Source: Sulfidibacterium sp964549335 (GTDB taxonomy: Bacteria; Bacteroidota; Bacteroidia; Bacteroidales; F082). From it: 64,000 nt of DNA. Location of the stretch: positions 62,001-126,000 of the forward strand of contig CAZJUQ010000054.1 of NCBI GenBank assembly GCA_964549335.1, given 5' to 3'. Made by a program: the position numbers and the translations under genes. Positions within the stretch are counted from its first letter, which is position 1; every line of letters starts with the position of its first letter. Under the pieces are notes generated by a model that saw nothing but the letters and a program-made list of their open reading frames with translations, did no database searches and was not told the origin of the DNA. This document shows positions 1 through 8,244 of this stretch, one piece after another.

Positions 1-1
1 T

Positions 2-568
2 GCCGGATTTTTTGTTCTTATTATAATTTCGGTACTGCTTATTTCGCGTTACAAATCGCAATTTCAAAAAGAGCGTCTGTTAAGTATTAAAAACGCTGAA
101 CTGCATAAAGCCCAACAAGAACTTATGGAACTGGAAATAAAAAGCAAAAACAACGATTTGGCAAATTTCGCACTGCATATTGTTGAAAAAAATAACTTTT
201 TGCGCGAAATACGCAAACAGCTGAAAGAGCTTAACAAATATCCCGAAAATGTCAAGGACAAAAAAATTAACGAGCTAATAATAACCGTACAACAAAATTT
301 ACAAATACAGGAAGAGTTAAAGGAGTTCCGTTATAAAGTGGACCAAACATATCAAGGATTTTTCGAACGGTTAAAAACAAAACTCCCCACAATAACAAAA
401 AACGAAGAACGGTTATGTGCCCTTTTGCGCCTTAACCTTTCGTCGAAAGAGATTGCGGCTTTGAACAACACATCGGTAAAAGCCGTTGAAATGAGCCGTT
501 ACCGGTTGCGTAAAAAATGTAAAATAGCAAACGACGAAAACCTGTGCGATTATCTTGAAAAAATTTAA
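2..568 (+). CDS. C-terminal part of membrane-anchored LuxR-type HTH regulator (5' truncated)
   Basis: The reading frame is open from the window edge, so the N-terminus lies outside. The visible part starts with a hydrophobic membrane segment (GFFVLIIISVLLIS), followed by a long charged coiled coil and a C-terminal helix-turn-helix. The HTH carries the LuxR-like features LNLSSKEIAALNNTS and KAVEMSRYRLRKK. In Bacteroidota this layout usually belongs to proteins with N-terminal TPR repeats, one membrane helix, a coiled coil and a cytoplasmic HTH; the TPR part is an inference here because it is not in view. A likely role is membrane-tethered transcription control with an unknown target. A short hairpin with a T-run follows the stop. 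Confidence 0.8.
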   Translation, partial: AGFFVLIIISVLLISRYKSQFQKERLLSIKNAELHKAQQELMELEIKSKNNDLANFALHIVEKNNFLREIRKQLKELNKYPENVKDKKINELIITVQQNLQIQEELKEFRYKVDQTYQGFFERLKTKLPTITKNEERLCALLRLNLSSKEIAALNNTSVKAVEMSRYRLRKKCKIANDENLCDYLEKI

Positions 569-600
569 TACGCTTTTTGTAGAATGACAACACACGCTAT

Positions 601-629
601 TTGCCTGTCCGGCAAGTTTTTATATTTTT
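601..629 (+). terminator. Probable intrinsic terminator after the HTH gene
   Basis: A 5-bp stem TTGCC/GGCAA (601-605 with 611-615) is followed by a run rich in T up to about 631. The stem is short, so the call rests mainly on the T-run and its position 33 nt after a stop codon. Confidence 0.45.
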
Positions 630-724
630 TTGTGTAGAAGTGCGTTTCCGGTTTTGAGGGCAACCAAAAAGGGTTGTAGAAAGCGTGTAGAGGTATTTTT
701 TACACTTTTATCGTTTCATAACAT

Positions 725-732
725 TACTTTTG
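725..732 (+). promoter_or_regulatory. Bacteroidota -7 box upstream of ECF sigma gene
   Basis: TACTTTTG matches the Bacteroidota -7 consensus TAnnTTTG. It ends 44 nt before the sigma factor ATG. No clean -33 TTTG is visible; T-rich sequence lies at the right distance. Short GTAGA repeats lie upstream (577-584, 633-639, 675-681, 686-692). Confidence 0.5.
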
Positions 733-776
733 AACCGTCGAATGATTAATATTTCATTTTTCATAAAATTAAAAAA

Positions 777-1358
777 ATGAAAAGCAATTCCACGGAAGAG
801 AAAGAAATAATATCCCGATGTATCAGCGGGGAACGGAAAGCACAATTTGAACTTTACCGTATATACTCCCCGAAAATGTATGGAATTTGCATGCGATACG
901 CAAAAAACAAAACCGATGCCGAAGACATTTTACAAGAAGGATTCATTAAAGTTTTCAGATATTTGAAAGATTACCGTGGCGAAGGTGCATTCGAAGGCTG
1001 GATACGCAGAATAATGATTACCACATCGCTCAACTTCTATAAAAAGAAAAACCTCGTTAATAAAGATGTGGACCCGGAAACCATAAGACTCCGGGGACTG
1101 TCGCATCCCGACGCAGTATCAAAAATGGCTCACGAAGAGTTGCTTTCATTAATTCAGGAGTTGCCTAACGGTTACAGGACGGTATTTAACCTGAACACCA
1201 TCGAAGGATATTCGCATAAAGAGATTAGCGAAATACTCCAAATTTCGATAAACACATCAAAATCACAACTATCGCGTGCCAAGTCGTCGTTAAAAGATAA
1301 AATTTCCAAAATGTTTTTACTGGAAAATGACGAGGTTAAACTTGCCTCGGTATTTTAA
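777..1358 (+). CDS. ECF-type RNA polymerase sigma factor
   Basis: A 193-residue sigma-70 family protein of extracytoplasmic-function size. Region 2 is seen around residues 25-90 (NKTDAEDILQEGFIKVF and the GAFEGWIRRI segment). Region 4 is near residues 125-175 (LPNGYRTVFNL, then the helix-turn-helix YSHKEISEILQIS and SQLSRAK). It would direct core RNA polymerase to a small regulon. The ATG is preceded by AT-rich sequence without a Shine-Dalgarno, as is normal in this phylum. No anti-sigma (FecR-like) gene follows; the next gene is a sugar permease 65 nt downstream. Its regulator and regulon are therefore unknown. Confidence 0.93.
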   Translation: MKSNSTEEKEIISRCISGERKAQFELYRIYSPKMYGICMRYAKNKTDAEDILQEGFIKVFRYLKDYRGEGAFEGWIRRIMITTSLNFYKKKNLVNKDVDPETIRLRGLSHPDAVSKMAHEELLSLIQELPNGYRTVFNLNTIEGYSHKEISEILQISINTSKSQLSRAKSSLKDKISKMFLLENDEVKLASVF

Positions 1359-1423
1359 ATATTACCCGGCGCATATTACATTCATTATTTATTTTAAATT
1401 TGTGGCTTTTTAAACCGTTAAGT

Positions 1424-2692
1424 ATGGAAAATTCTGTATCGAACAAAAAGAGTGATTATCTAATGCCGATAATTATTATTGGGGTTTTGTTTTTTATATT
1501 CGGGTTTGTTACATGGCTTAATGCAACACTGATACCCTATTTAAAGACTGCCTGTGAACTAACGACGTTTGAATCGTATCTTGTAACTTTTGCATTTTAC
1601 ATCTCATATTTTGTAATGTCGCTTCCTTCATCGAAAGTTTTGGAAAAGACAGGTTTTAAAAACGGCATGGCGCTCGGGCTTGTGGTAATGGCAATAGGAG
1701 CGTTAATATTTATTCCCGCGGCATTAACCCGTACGTACTCGTGGTTTTTGGGCGGTTTGTTCGTACAGGGAACCGGATTGGCGCTTTTACAAACGGCGTC
1801 AAACCCTTACGTAACGATATTGGGACCAATCGAGAGTGCCGCAAAACGTATCAGCATTATGGGAGTTGCCAACAAGTTTGCCGGCATTCTAAGTCCTATT
1901 ATTCTCGGTTCCATTGTATTGTCGGGCATTAACGAACTAAAAGAGAAACTTCCCGGAATGACCGATGCCGCCCGCGAAGCTGCACTCGGTCAACTTTCAC
2001 AAAAGGTTATCCTTCCCTATGTTGTTATGGCAATTGTTTTGGTACTTATGGCCGTTGCCGTCAGGTTTTCGACACTGCCCGAGGTGGAAGCCGAAGAAGA
2101 AGAGGGTAATGACGAGCCTGCCAAATCAAGCATTTTCGGTTTTCCATATTTTTGGTTGGGGGTTATCACACTATTCTTTTACCTTGGCGCCGAAGTTGTT
2201 TCCGTTGACACATTAATTAATTACGGGCTTTCGCTCGGGTTCGACATCAATCATGCTAAGTTTTTCTCCTCGTTTACCCTTATTGCAATGATTGTGGGGT
2301 ATTTGGTAGGGATAATCACCATACCCAAATACATATCGCAACAAAATGCACTTAAATATTTTGCGGTTTTGGGATTTCTGTTTACGGCCGTTGCAGTTTT
2401 CACAACAGGTTATACATCGGTACTCTTTATTGCCGCACTCGGATTTGCCAACTCCATTATGTGGCCTGCCATATGGCCTTTGGCAATAGGAGGATTGGGA
2501 AAACATACCAAACTGGGCTCCGCATTTATGATTATGGCCATTGCGGGAGGAGCCACCATTCCACTGTTGTACGGATATCTGGCCGATTTACCCTCTATAG
2601 GAAGCACAATGGCATATGCCATACTTCTGCCTTGCTATCTGATAATATTCTTTTTTGCCACCAAGGGTTATAAAGTGGGGAGAAAAATTTAA
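1424..2692 (+). CDS. Sugar MFS transporter, FucP/GluP-like (FHS family)
   Basis: A 422-residue polytopic membrane protein with about 12 hydrophobic segments. Family features are the N-terminal IIGVLFFIFGFVTWLNATLIPYLK, split by charge as in fucose:H+ and glucose/galactose:H+ symporters, and the segment FVQGTGLALLQTASNPYVT. A very acidic cytoplasmic loop (EAEEEEGNDE) separates the two halves. It probably imports a hexose with protons across the inner membrane; the exact sugar cannot be read from sequence. An upstream TTG at 1400 is in frame, but the ATG at 1424 gives the usual family N-terminus. The stop overlaps the end of the convergent radical-SAM gene by 4 nt, so no terminator separates them. 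Confidence 0.9.
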   Translation: MENSVSNKKSDYLMPIIIIGVLFFIFGFVTWLNATLIPYLKTACELTTFESYLVTFAFYISYFVMSLPSSKVLEKTGFKNGMALGLVVMAIGALIFIPAALTRTYSWFLGGLFVQGTGLALLQTASNPYVTILGPIESAAKRISIMGVANKFAGILSPIILGSIVLSGINELKEKLPGMTDAAREAALGQLSQKVILPYVVMAIVLVLMAVAVRFSTLPEVEAEEEEGNDEPAKSSIFGFPYFWLGVITLFFYLGAEVVSVDTLINYGLSLGFDINHAKFFSSFTLIAMIVGYLVGIITIPKYISQQNALKYFAVLGFLFTAVAVFTTGYTSVLFIAALGFANSIMWPAIWPLAIGGLGKHTKLGSAFMIMAIAGGATIPLLYGYLADLPSIGSTMAYAILLPCYLIIFFFATKGYKVGRKI

Positions 2693-4068
2693 AACGCTTT
2701 ACCTGTTAACTCTTCGGGATTAAAAGGAACGAAATTCATGATGTCTTCGTGCAAGTCGTCCGCCATGCCACTGTACGAAACATTGGTTGACAGCGCCCAT
2801 GTTGCTGCCTCCGTATTTTTGGTAGCCCGCAAAGTTTCAATAAATTTCCGCATTATCGTCTTTTTCCCGTACAAAACTTTCCACGTTTCCAACATCTCTT
2901 GATATAGTTCTTTTCGTGTCATTTTTGCCGGTTTAAAAGTAACATCCTCAACACTGTAATATTCCCAGTCAGCCGGATAGTCGTTTTTTATTATCCTGTT
3001 TGCCTCCTTAAACTCTTCGAATATTTTTGTTCCGGGCATAGGAGTTAATATTCCCAATTGATAGGCATCGATATTACTGTTCAGGATATACTCCCTCCTG
3101 TCGATGATATCCTGTTTCGTATCGGTATCCAAGCCGAAAATAAAGGAGCCGAGAACAGCTATTCCGGCTTTATGAATTTTATCAAAAGCCTCACGGTAAT
3201 AATCGGTGCCAAGGTTTGCATTTAGTCTTTTGTTAATACTTTTAAGGGCATTTATTTTTTCCGACTCTATGCCTATAAAAACCAATTTACAACCACTTTG
3301 AGCGGCAAGCGACAACAGTTCTTCGTCGTCGGCAAAGTTTATCGAAGCCTGGCTCCACCACGATTTTTTTATCCCCCTGTCAATCATTCCTCTAAAAATT
3401 GCCTTTGCATGTTCCTTTGATTGCTTGGAATAACCGATAATATTGTCGTCTATAAAAAAGAGTTTTTTTTGCGGCACCATTTCAATATTGTCCAAAACCG
3501 CTTCCACGGGACGCATGCGGTATCTCTTTCCGTTAAATATCGTTACCGTACAAAAATCGCAATTAAAAGGGCAACCGCGCGTGGTAAAAACCGAACCCAC
3601 TTCGTAATTGTCATTAAAAATATCGTATCTCGGCAACGGCATACGGTCAAGAGGTAATTTTTCGCCGTAATATATATGTTTCAGATTTCCGTTTTCAAAA
3701 TCTTTCAAAAGTGAGGGCCAAACGCTTTCGCCTTCGCCAACAACCACCGTATCAACATATTTCAATGCTTCTTGCGGCAACATTGAGGCATGAATCCCTC
3801 CCATAACAACGGGAATCTTCTTTTTACGGTATTCGCCCGCAATTTTGTAAGCACGGTTTGCCGATGATGTATATGCCGTAATACCTACCAAATCGGCTTC
3901 TCTAAAACTGAAATCGTCGAAATTTTCATCAACAAGTTCAATTTCATAACTGCCGGGGGTTAAAGCCGACAAAATACCGTAAACCAAAGGTACATATTTG
4001 GTGTTTTTATTTCTGACAAAACCTTTTCGCAGTTTGGAAACGGGATTGATAAATACTATTTTTTTCAT
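2689..4068 (-). CDS. B12-binding domain radical SAM protein (third of three tandem paralogues)
   Basis: A 459-residue protein with an N-terminal B12-binding-like Rossmann domain (about 1-130, with MGGIHASMLPQEA). A radical SAM core follows, whose [4Fe-4S] cysteines are C166, C170 and C173 (RGCPFNCDFC). The C-terminal region (about 350-459) resembles DUF4070. This is the architecture of hopanoid enzymes such as HpnP and HpnJ and many uncharacterised methylating or C-C bond-forming enzymes. No DxHxxG base-off cobalamin motif is visible, as is common in this class. The start overlaps the upstream paralogue by 4 nt (ATGA), showing co-transcription. The substrate is unknown; the nearby acyl carrier protein makes an acyl chain or lipid a reasonable guess. 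Confidence 0.88.
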   Translation of the reverse strand: MKKIVFINPVSKLRKGFVRNKNTKYVPLVYGILSALTPGSYEIELVDENFDDFSFREADLVGITAYTSSANRAYKIAGEYRKKKIPVVMGGIHASMLPQEALKYVDTVVVGEGESVWPSLLKDFENGNLKHIYYGEKLPLDRMPLPRYDIFNDNYEVGSVFTTRGCPFNCDFCTVTIFNGKRYRMRPVEAVLDNIEMVPQKKLFFIDDNIIGYSKQSKEHAKAIFRGMIDRGIKKSWWSQASINFADDEELLSLAAQSGCKLVFIGIESEKINALKSINKRLNANLGTDYYREAFDKIHKAGIAVLGSFIFGLDTDTKQDIIDRREYILNSNIDAYQLGILTPMPGTKIFEEFKEANRIIKNDYPADWEYYSVEDVTFKPAKMTRKELYQEMLETWKVLYGKKTIMRKFIETLRATKNTEAATWALSTNVSYSGMADDLHEDIMNFVPFNPEELTGKAF

Positions 4069-5459
4069 GCTAACTTTTTGTCAAAGACACCGCCGAAAGG
4101 TACGGTAGTTGCAATGATTTCGGGGTCGAAAAAATATCCGGTACCTTCAAAAATGGTATTAGCATAATTTGCATTCGTATAAAGTGTCCACATTGCCGTT
4201 CTGGCATCTTTTGTCTCTTTGAGGGTCATTTTAAACTTTTGCAAAAGGTTTTTGGGGTCGTAAATTCTACCCCAAGCCGTTCTTAATTCCTCGGTCAACT
4301 CTTCGTGGGTCATTTTTGCAGGTTTAATAACGTTTTCAAAAAACCTGAAACGTTGCCAATCTTTGGGAAAATCGGTATAATGGATACGGTTTTCTTTTAA
4401 AAACTTGTAATAGGTGCCTGTCCCCGGAAAAGGGGTTAACACCGTGGTTTGAAAAGCATCCACATTTGAATTGATAATAAAATCGGCGCGGTTTTGCAAA
4501 TCCTGTTTACTGTCGGTATCAAGACCGAAAATAAAGGTGCCGAGAACAGCTATTCCGTAATCGTGAATTTTACGGAAAATGTCGTTATAGTTTTGCACAC
4601 CCACTTTCTGATTAAGGTCTTTTTTTGTCTCTTCGAGGGCTTCAATTTTTTCCGACTCGACACCTATCAACACCATTTTACATCCTGTTTCGTGCGCCAG
4701 TTCCAGTATTTCGTCATTATCGGCAAAATTTATTGATGCCTGGGTAAACCACTCCTTTTTTATTCCTCTCTCTTTCATTCCTCTTAACAACTCTATTGTT
4801 CTTTGCATGGAACGTTTACTGTAACCAATCAAATTATCGTCAACAAAAAAGAGATTCGGTTTGGTGGTTTTTTCCAACTCGTCAAGGATATCGTTTACGG
4901 GACGTTGACGGTATGCCGTACCGTTAAAGGCATGCACGGTACAAAAATCGCAACGCCAAGGACATCCCCTTGTGGTTTGAATGGTATCGAAGGCATATTT
5001 CGGGTGAAAAAGGTCGTGACGGGCATGAACCAACTTGTCAGCTTTTAATCTTACCCCGTTATATCTTTTTTTAAGATTATTGTTTTCGAAATCCTTTAAT
5101 ACGGTTTGCCAAACACTTTCGGCTTCACCGGCAACAACCACGTCAACATATTTTTCAGCCTCTTCGGGAATCATCGAAGCATGAATGCCACCCATAACCA
5201 CCGGCACATTTTGTTTGCGGTAAATTTCGGCTATCTGATATGCACGGTAAGCATTTCCCGTAAAAGCTGTCAGCCCAACAAAATCGGCTTCTTTATATTC
5301 AAAATCGTCAAAGTTTTCATCAAAAATCTCAACTTCCCAATTGTCGGGTGTCAATGTCGCCAAAATACCGAGACCAAGCGGCGGGTAATTGGAAAACTCG
5401 TAGTTCAGCAAACCTGTTTTTAAATAGTTGCGAGGATTAATTAACAGTAACTTTTTCAT
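4065..5459 (-). CDS. B12-binding domain radical SAM protein (second of three tandem paralogues)
   Basis: A 464-residue paralogue of its two neighbours, collinear along the whole length. Visible features are the B12-binding fold with MGGIHASMIPEEAEKY, the radical-SAM cluster cysteines C166, C170 and C173 (RGCPWRCDFC), the conserved FFVDDNLIGY and FIFGLDTDSKQD segments, and a DUF4070-like tail. The gene starts 7 nt after the first paralogue ends and its stop overlaps the third. Keeping three closely related copies in one operon suggests three successive or substrate-specific steps rather than redundancy, but this is inference. Confidence 0.88.
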   Translation of the reverse strand: MKKLLLINPRNYLKTGLLNYEFSNYPPLGLGILATLTPDNWEVEIFDENFDDFEYKEADFVGLTAFTGNAYRAYQIAEIYRKQNVPVVMGGIHASMIPEEAEKYVDVVVAGEAESVWQTVLKDFENNNLKKRYNGVRLKADKLVHARHDLFHPKYAFDTIQTTRGCPWRCDFCTVHAFNGTAYRQRPVNDILDELEKTTKPNLFFVDDNLIGYSKRSMQRTIELLRGMKERGIKKEWFTQASINFADNDEILELAHETGCKMVLIGVESEKIEALEETKKDLNQKVGVQNYNDIFRKIHDYGIAVLGTFIFGLDTDSKQDLQNRADFIINSNVDAFQTTVLTPFPGTGTYYKFLKENRIHYTDFPKDWQRFRFFENVIKPAKMTHEELTEELRTAWGRIYDPKNLLQKFKMTLKETKDARTAMWTLYTNANYANTIFEGTGYFFDPEIIATTVPFGGVFDKKLA

Positions 5460-5466
5460 TTGCTAT

Positions 5467-6840
5467 CTATATTGATTTTTTAAATACTTCATCCAATTTT
5501 ATATGCTTTTTCAGGTCTGTTTCGAAAGCCATATTATGGTAATGGACATTTGCCGAAAAAGCCCACAATGCCGTTTTAGGGTCTTTTGTAACCTTCAATG
5601 TACGTAACATCAACTGCATAAGCCTTTTGCTGTCGTATATCTTTTCCGCCGCTTCGGTAACAACCTCTTTCAGTTTCCGGGCAGTCATGTTCTTAGGTTT
5701 AATAACGATATCGCCACCCCAGTAGTTTTCCCAGTCGGCGGGATAACCGGTTGCGGTAAGCCTCCCCTCTTTTAGAAAATCGTCATAAGTTTTTGTGCCG
5801 GGGAAAGGTGTTAATATGGATATTTGAACCGCATCGATATTTGAGTTTAAAATATATTCCGTACGGTTTTTAATATCTTGAACGGTATCGGTATCGAGCC
5901 CCATAATAAAGGTACCCAAAACACTGATTCCGTGTTTTTGAATAACAGAAAATATTTTTTGATAATTATCAACTCCTGCTTTTAAATTCGAACGTTTGTT
6001 CATACTTTGCAAGGCGTCGGTTTTTTCCGATTCGACACCGATAAGTACCAAACGGCAACCGGCTTTGTAAGCCAAATCGAGCAACTCCTCATCTTCGCCG
6101 AAATTTATGGAAGCCTGACAAAACCACTCCTTGTTTATCCCCATATCTATCATTCCTTTAAAAATAGCCTTTGCATGGTCTCTTGCCGGCTTGTTGTATC
6201 CCACAATATTGTCGTCGACAAAGAAAAAACGTTCGGCATTCATAACTTTCAATTCATAAAGGACATCATCAACCGGACGCATGCGGTACGCCTTGCCGTT
6301 AAACACGGGAACCGAACAAAATTCGCAGTTCATCGGACAACCGCGTGTGGTTTGTATTGAGTCTATTACATACTCTTTGTTGAAAAGGTCGTGGCGGGCA
6401 ACGGGCATCTTATCCAAAGATATTAATCCGCCGGAATAGCGTTTTTTCAATATTCCCGACTCAAAATCGGAGATTATATTTTTCCATGTGGCTTCGGCTT
6501 CGCCAATGGCAACAACATCCACATATTTTTCGGCTTCGTCGGGCAGCATCGATGCATGGATACCGCCCATCACCACGGGAATTTTTTTATCGCGATATGC
6601 CAATGCTATTTCGTATGCCCTCTTTGCCGTTGATGTAAAAGCGGTTATCCCTACAATATCGGCATCTTCGTAAACAAAATCCTCAAAATTCTCATCAATG
6701 AGTTTTACCTCCCAATCATCCGGTGTTAACGCGGCTACTATTCCAAGACCGAGAGGCGGATACCTCGACTCCTTATCAATAAGAAAACCAATGCGATGAC
6801 GACTACGCGGATTTATTAACAAAAGTTTTTTCTTAGACAT
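5467..6840 (-). CDS. B12-binding domain radical SAM protein (first of three tandem paralogues)
   Basis: A 457-residue radical-SAM enzyme, first gene of the three-gene minus-strand operon. The B12-binding-like domain occupies about 1-135 (MGGIHASMLPDEAEKY). The radical-SAM cysteines are C168, C172 and C175 (RGCPMNCEFC), followed by FFVDDNIVGY and FIMGLDTDTVQD and a DUF4070-like C-terminus. An in-frame TTG at 6864 would extend the protein, but it lies inside the -7 promoter box. The ATG at 6840 starts the usual MSKKKLLLINPRS terminus. The operon diverges from the acyl carrier protein gene across a 211-nt regulatory region. Confidence 0.88.
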   Translation of the reverse strand: MSKKKLLLINPRSRHRIGFLIDKESRYPPLGLGIVAALTPDDWEVKLIDENFEDFVYEDADIVGITAFTSTAKRAYEIALAYRDKKIPVVMGGIHASMLPDEAEKYVDVVAIGEAEATWKNIISDFESGILKKRYSGGLISLDKMPVARHDLFNKEYVIDSIQTTRGCPMNCEFCSVPVFNGKAYRMRPVDDVLYELKVMNAERFFFVDDNIVGYNKPARDHAKAIFKGMIDMGINKEWFCQASINFGEDEELLDLAYKAGCRLVLIGVESEKTDALQSMNKRSNLKAGVDNYQKIFSVIQKHGISVLGTFIMGLDTDTVQDIKNRTEYILNSNIDAVQISILTPFPGTKTYDDFLKEGRLTATGYPADWENYWGGDIVIKPKNMTARKLKEVVTEAAEKIYDSKRLMQLMLRTLKVTKDPKTALWAFSANVHYHNMAFETDLKKHIKLDEVFKKSI

Positions 6841-6861
6841 ACAACCCTTTTCCAAAGGCTG

Positions 6862-6869
6862 CAAAGATA
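6862..6869 (-). promoter_or_regulatory. -7 promoter box of the radical-SAM operon
   Basis: On the minus strand the sequence reads TATCTTTG, a full match to TAnnTTTG. It lies 21 nt before the ATG of the first radical-SAM gene, giving a predicted leader of about 15 nt. No perfect -33 TTTG is visible. Confidence 0.55.
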
Positions 6870-7025
6870 TTAATATATGTTAAAAGGTTAAATGTTTTGT
6901 GAAAATTATCAATTCAAACATATTAAAACACGAAAAACCTTTAACGTCATACTAAAGCCGTAACAATAAGTGCCGTTTTCCCGCATTATCTCCGTTTCAA
7001 ATTAAGAGCGAACTGAAAAATAGAT

Positions 7026-7033
7026 TAGTTTTG
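7026..7033 (+). promoter_or_regulatory. -7 promoter box of the ACP/GT2/GNAT operon
   Basis: TAGTTTTG matches TAnnTTTG and ends 18 nt before the acyl carrier protein ATG. With the opposing box at 6862-6869 it makes 6841-7051 a divergent promoter region. Confidence 0.5.
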
Positions 7034-7051
7034 TGCTCAAAAAAATCAGAG

Positions 7052-7312
7052 ATGAATATTGAAGAATTTATTAAAAAGATAGAAGCCGAATTTCCCGATT
7101 TGCAAAAAGGAGTCCTGAAACCTGAAACAAGGTTTCGCGACGAAGTCGAGTGGGATTCGATAAATGCACTGGTTATTATTGCCATGATAAACATAGAATA
7201 CGATGTAACCATTACGGCCGAAGAGCTTATTAACGCCGAAACCGTTCAGGATGTTTACGATATTGTTGAAAAGAAGGTTCTGGAAAACAAGGAAAAAGAA
7301 ACTGACGCATAA
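7052..7312 (+). CDS. Acyl carrier protein (free-standing)
   Basis: An 86-residue acidic, helical protein with the phosphopantetheine attachment motif WDSINAL; the serine of DSI is the expected 4'-phosphopantetheine site. Size and spacing fit a type-II acyl carrier protein, but it is divergent from housekeeping AcpP and has no fatty-acid synthesis genes beside it. It is therefore probably dedicated to a special pathway. The ATG at 7052 is chosen over an in-frame TTG at 7031, which lies inside the promoter box. A glycosyltransferase starts 14 nt downstream and an acyltransferase-like gene overlaps that, so the three form one operon. It may deliver an acyl group to the GNAT protein or carry a chain for the divergent radical-SAM enzymes; both are inferences. 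Confidence 0.85.
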   Translation: MNIEEFIKKIEAEFPDLQKGVLKPETRFRDEVEWDSINALVIIAMINIEYDVTITAEELINAETVQDVYDIVEKKVLENKEKETDA

Positions 7313-7326
7313 AAAAACATACCGTC

Positions 7327-8244
7327 GTGGTCGATTATTCAGTTGTAATACCGGTTTTTAACAGCGAAAACACCTTGGAGGAAATCCATGAAAGGACATT
7401 AAAGGTTTTTGAGCAACTGGACAAAAGTGTGCAATTTGTTTTTGTTGACGACGGCAGTCTCGACACAAGTTGGGATGTACTTTTAAAGATAAAAGATAAA
7501 AATCGGGACAACGTAACAATAATCAGGTTAAACAAAAATTACGGTCAGCACAATGCAACATTTTGCGGCATACAGCACGCAAAAGGCGAAACCATTATTA
7601 CCATGGACGACGATTTGCAACATCCTCCCGAAGAGATAACAAAGTTGATAGCACGAAGAGAGGAGCGGAAAAGCGAACTCGTTTACGGTTTTTTCAACAA
7701 AAAAAAGCATTCGATGTACCGCAATTTGGGCAGCCGATTGGTAAGAAAAACGGCGGAACGGTTTCTCGACCGTCCCGAGCAGGTTTCATCGTTCAGGCTT
7801 ATCAGCAGAACCGTTACCGAAAAAATTTTGCAGCATAACAGAAATTTTATCTTTATTGACGAACTTCTGTGGTGGTACACCGACGAAATTGACTTTGCCT
7901 ACGTTGAACATCACAAAAGAAAATACAAAAAATCGGGTTACACTTACGGCGCACTTTGGAAGTTTATGACCAATATGATGATATATTATACCAACTTCCC
8001 GTTGCGTCTTATGGTATATACCGGACTTCTTTTCTCGGTTTTCTTTTTTGCCGTTACAATATATTATCTGCTTGCCAAAATATTTTATGATGTGCCGCTC
8101 GGTTATACCTCAATAATAGTAAGCATATTGTTTTCGACCAGTTTGATACTTTTCAGCCTCGGTGTCATTGGCGAATATATCAGCAGACTATACACTTTTC
8201 AAAACCAAAAACCCCCCTTTATCATCAAAGAGATTAAAGAATGA
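7327..8244 (+). CDS. Glycosyltransferase family 2 with C-terminal membrane helices (GtrB/ArnC/DPM1-like)
   Basis: A 305-residue protein with an N-terminal GT-A domain. It begins VDYSVVIPVFNSENTL and has the nucleotide-sugar motifs FVDDGSLDTSW and TMDDDLQHPPEE. Two strongly hydrophobic segments lie near the C-terminus (about residues 228-255 and 262-292). This matches enzymes that transfer a sugar from a nucleotide donor to polyprenyl phosphate at the inner membrane. The start is GTG at 7327; no ATG fits the conserved N-terminus. Its stop overlaps the next gene by 4 nt (ATGA). A polyprenyl-phosphate sugar made here could feed glycosylation of a lipid or surface polymer. Confidence 0.88.
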   Translation: MVDYSVVIPVFNSENTLEEIHERTLKVFEQLDKSVQFVFVDDGSLDTSWDVLLKIKDKNRDNVTIIRLNKNYGQHNATFCGIQHAKGETIITMDDDLQHPPEEITKLIARREERKSELVYGFFNKKKHSMYRNLGSRLVRKTAERFLDRPEQVSSFRLISRTVTEKILQHNRNFIFIDELLWWYTDEIDFAYVEHHKRKYKKSGYTYGALWKFMTNMMIYYTNFPLRLMVYTGLLFSVFFFAVTIYYLLAKIFYDVPLGYTSIIVSILFSTSLILFSLGVIGEYISRLYTFQNQKPPFIIKEIKE

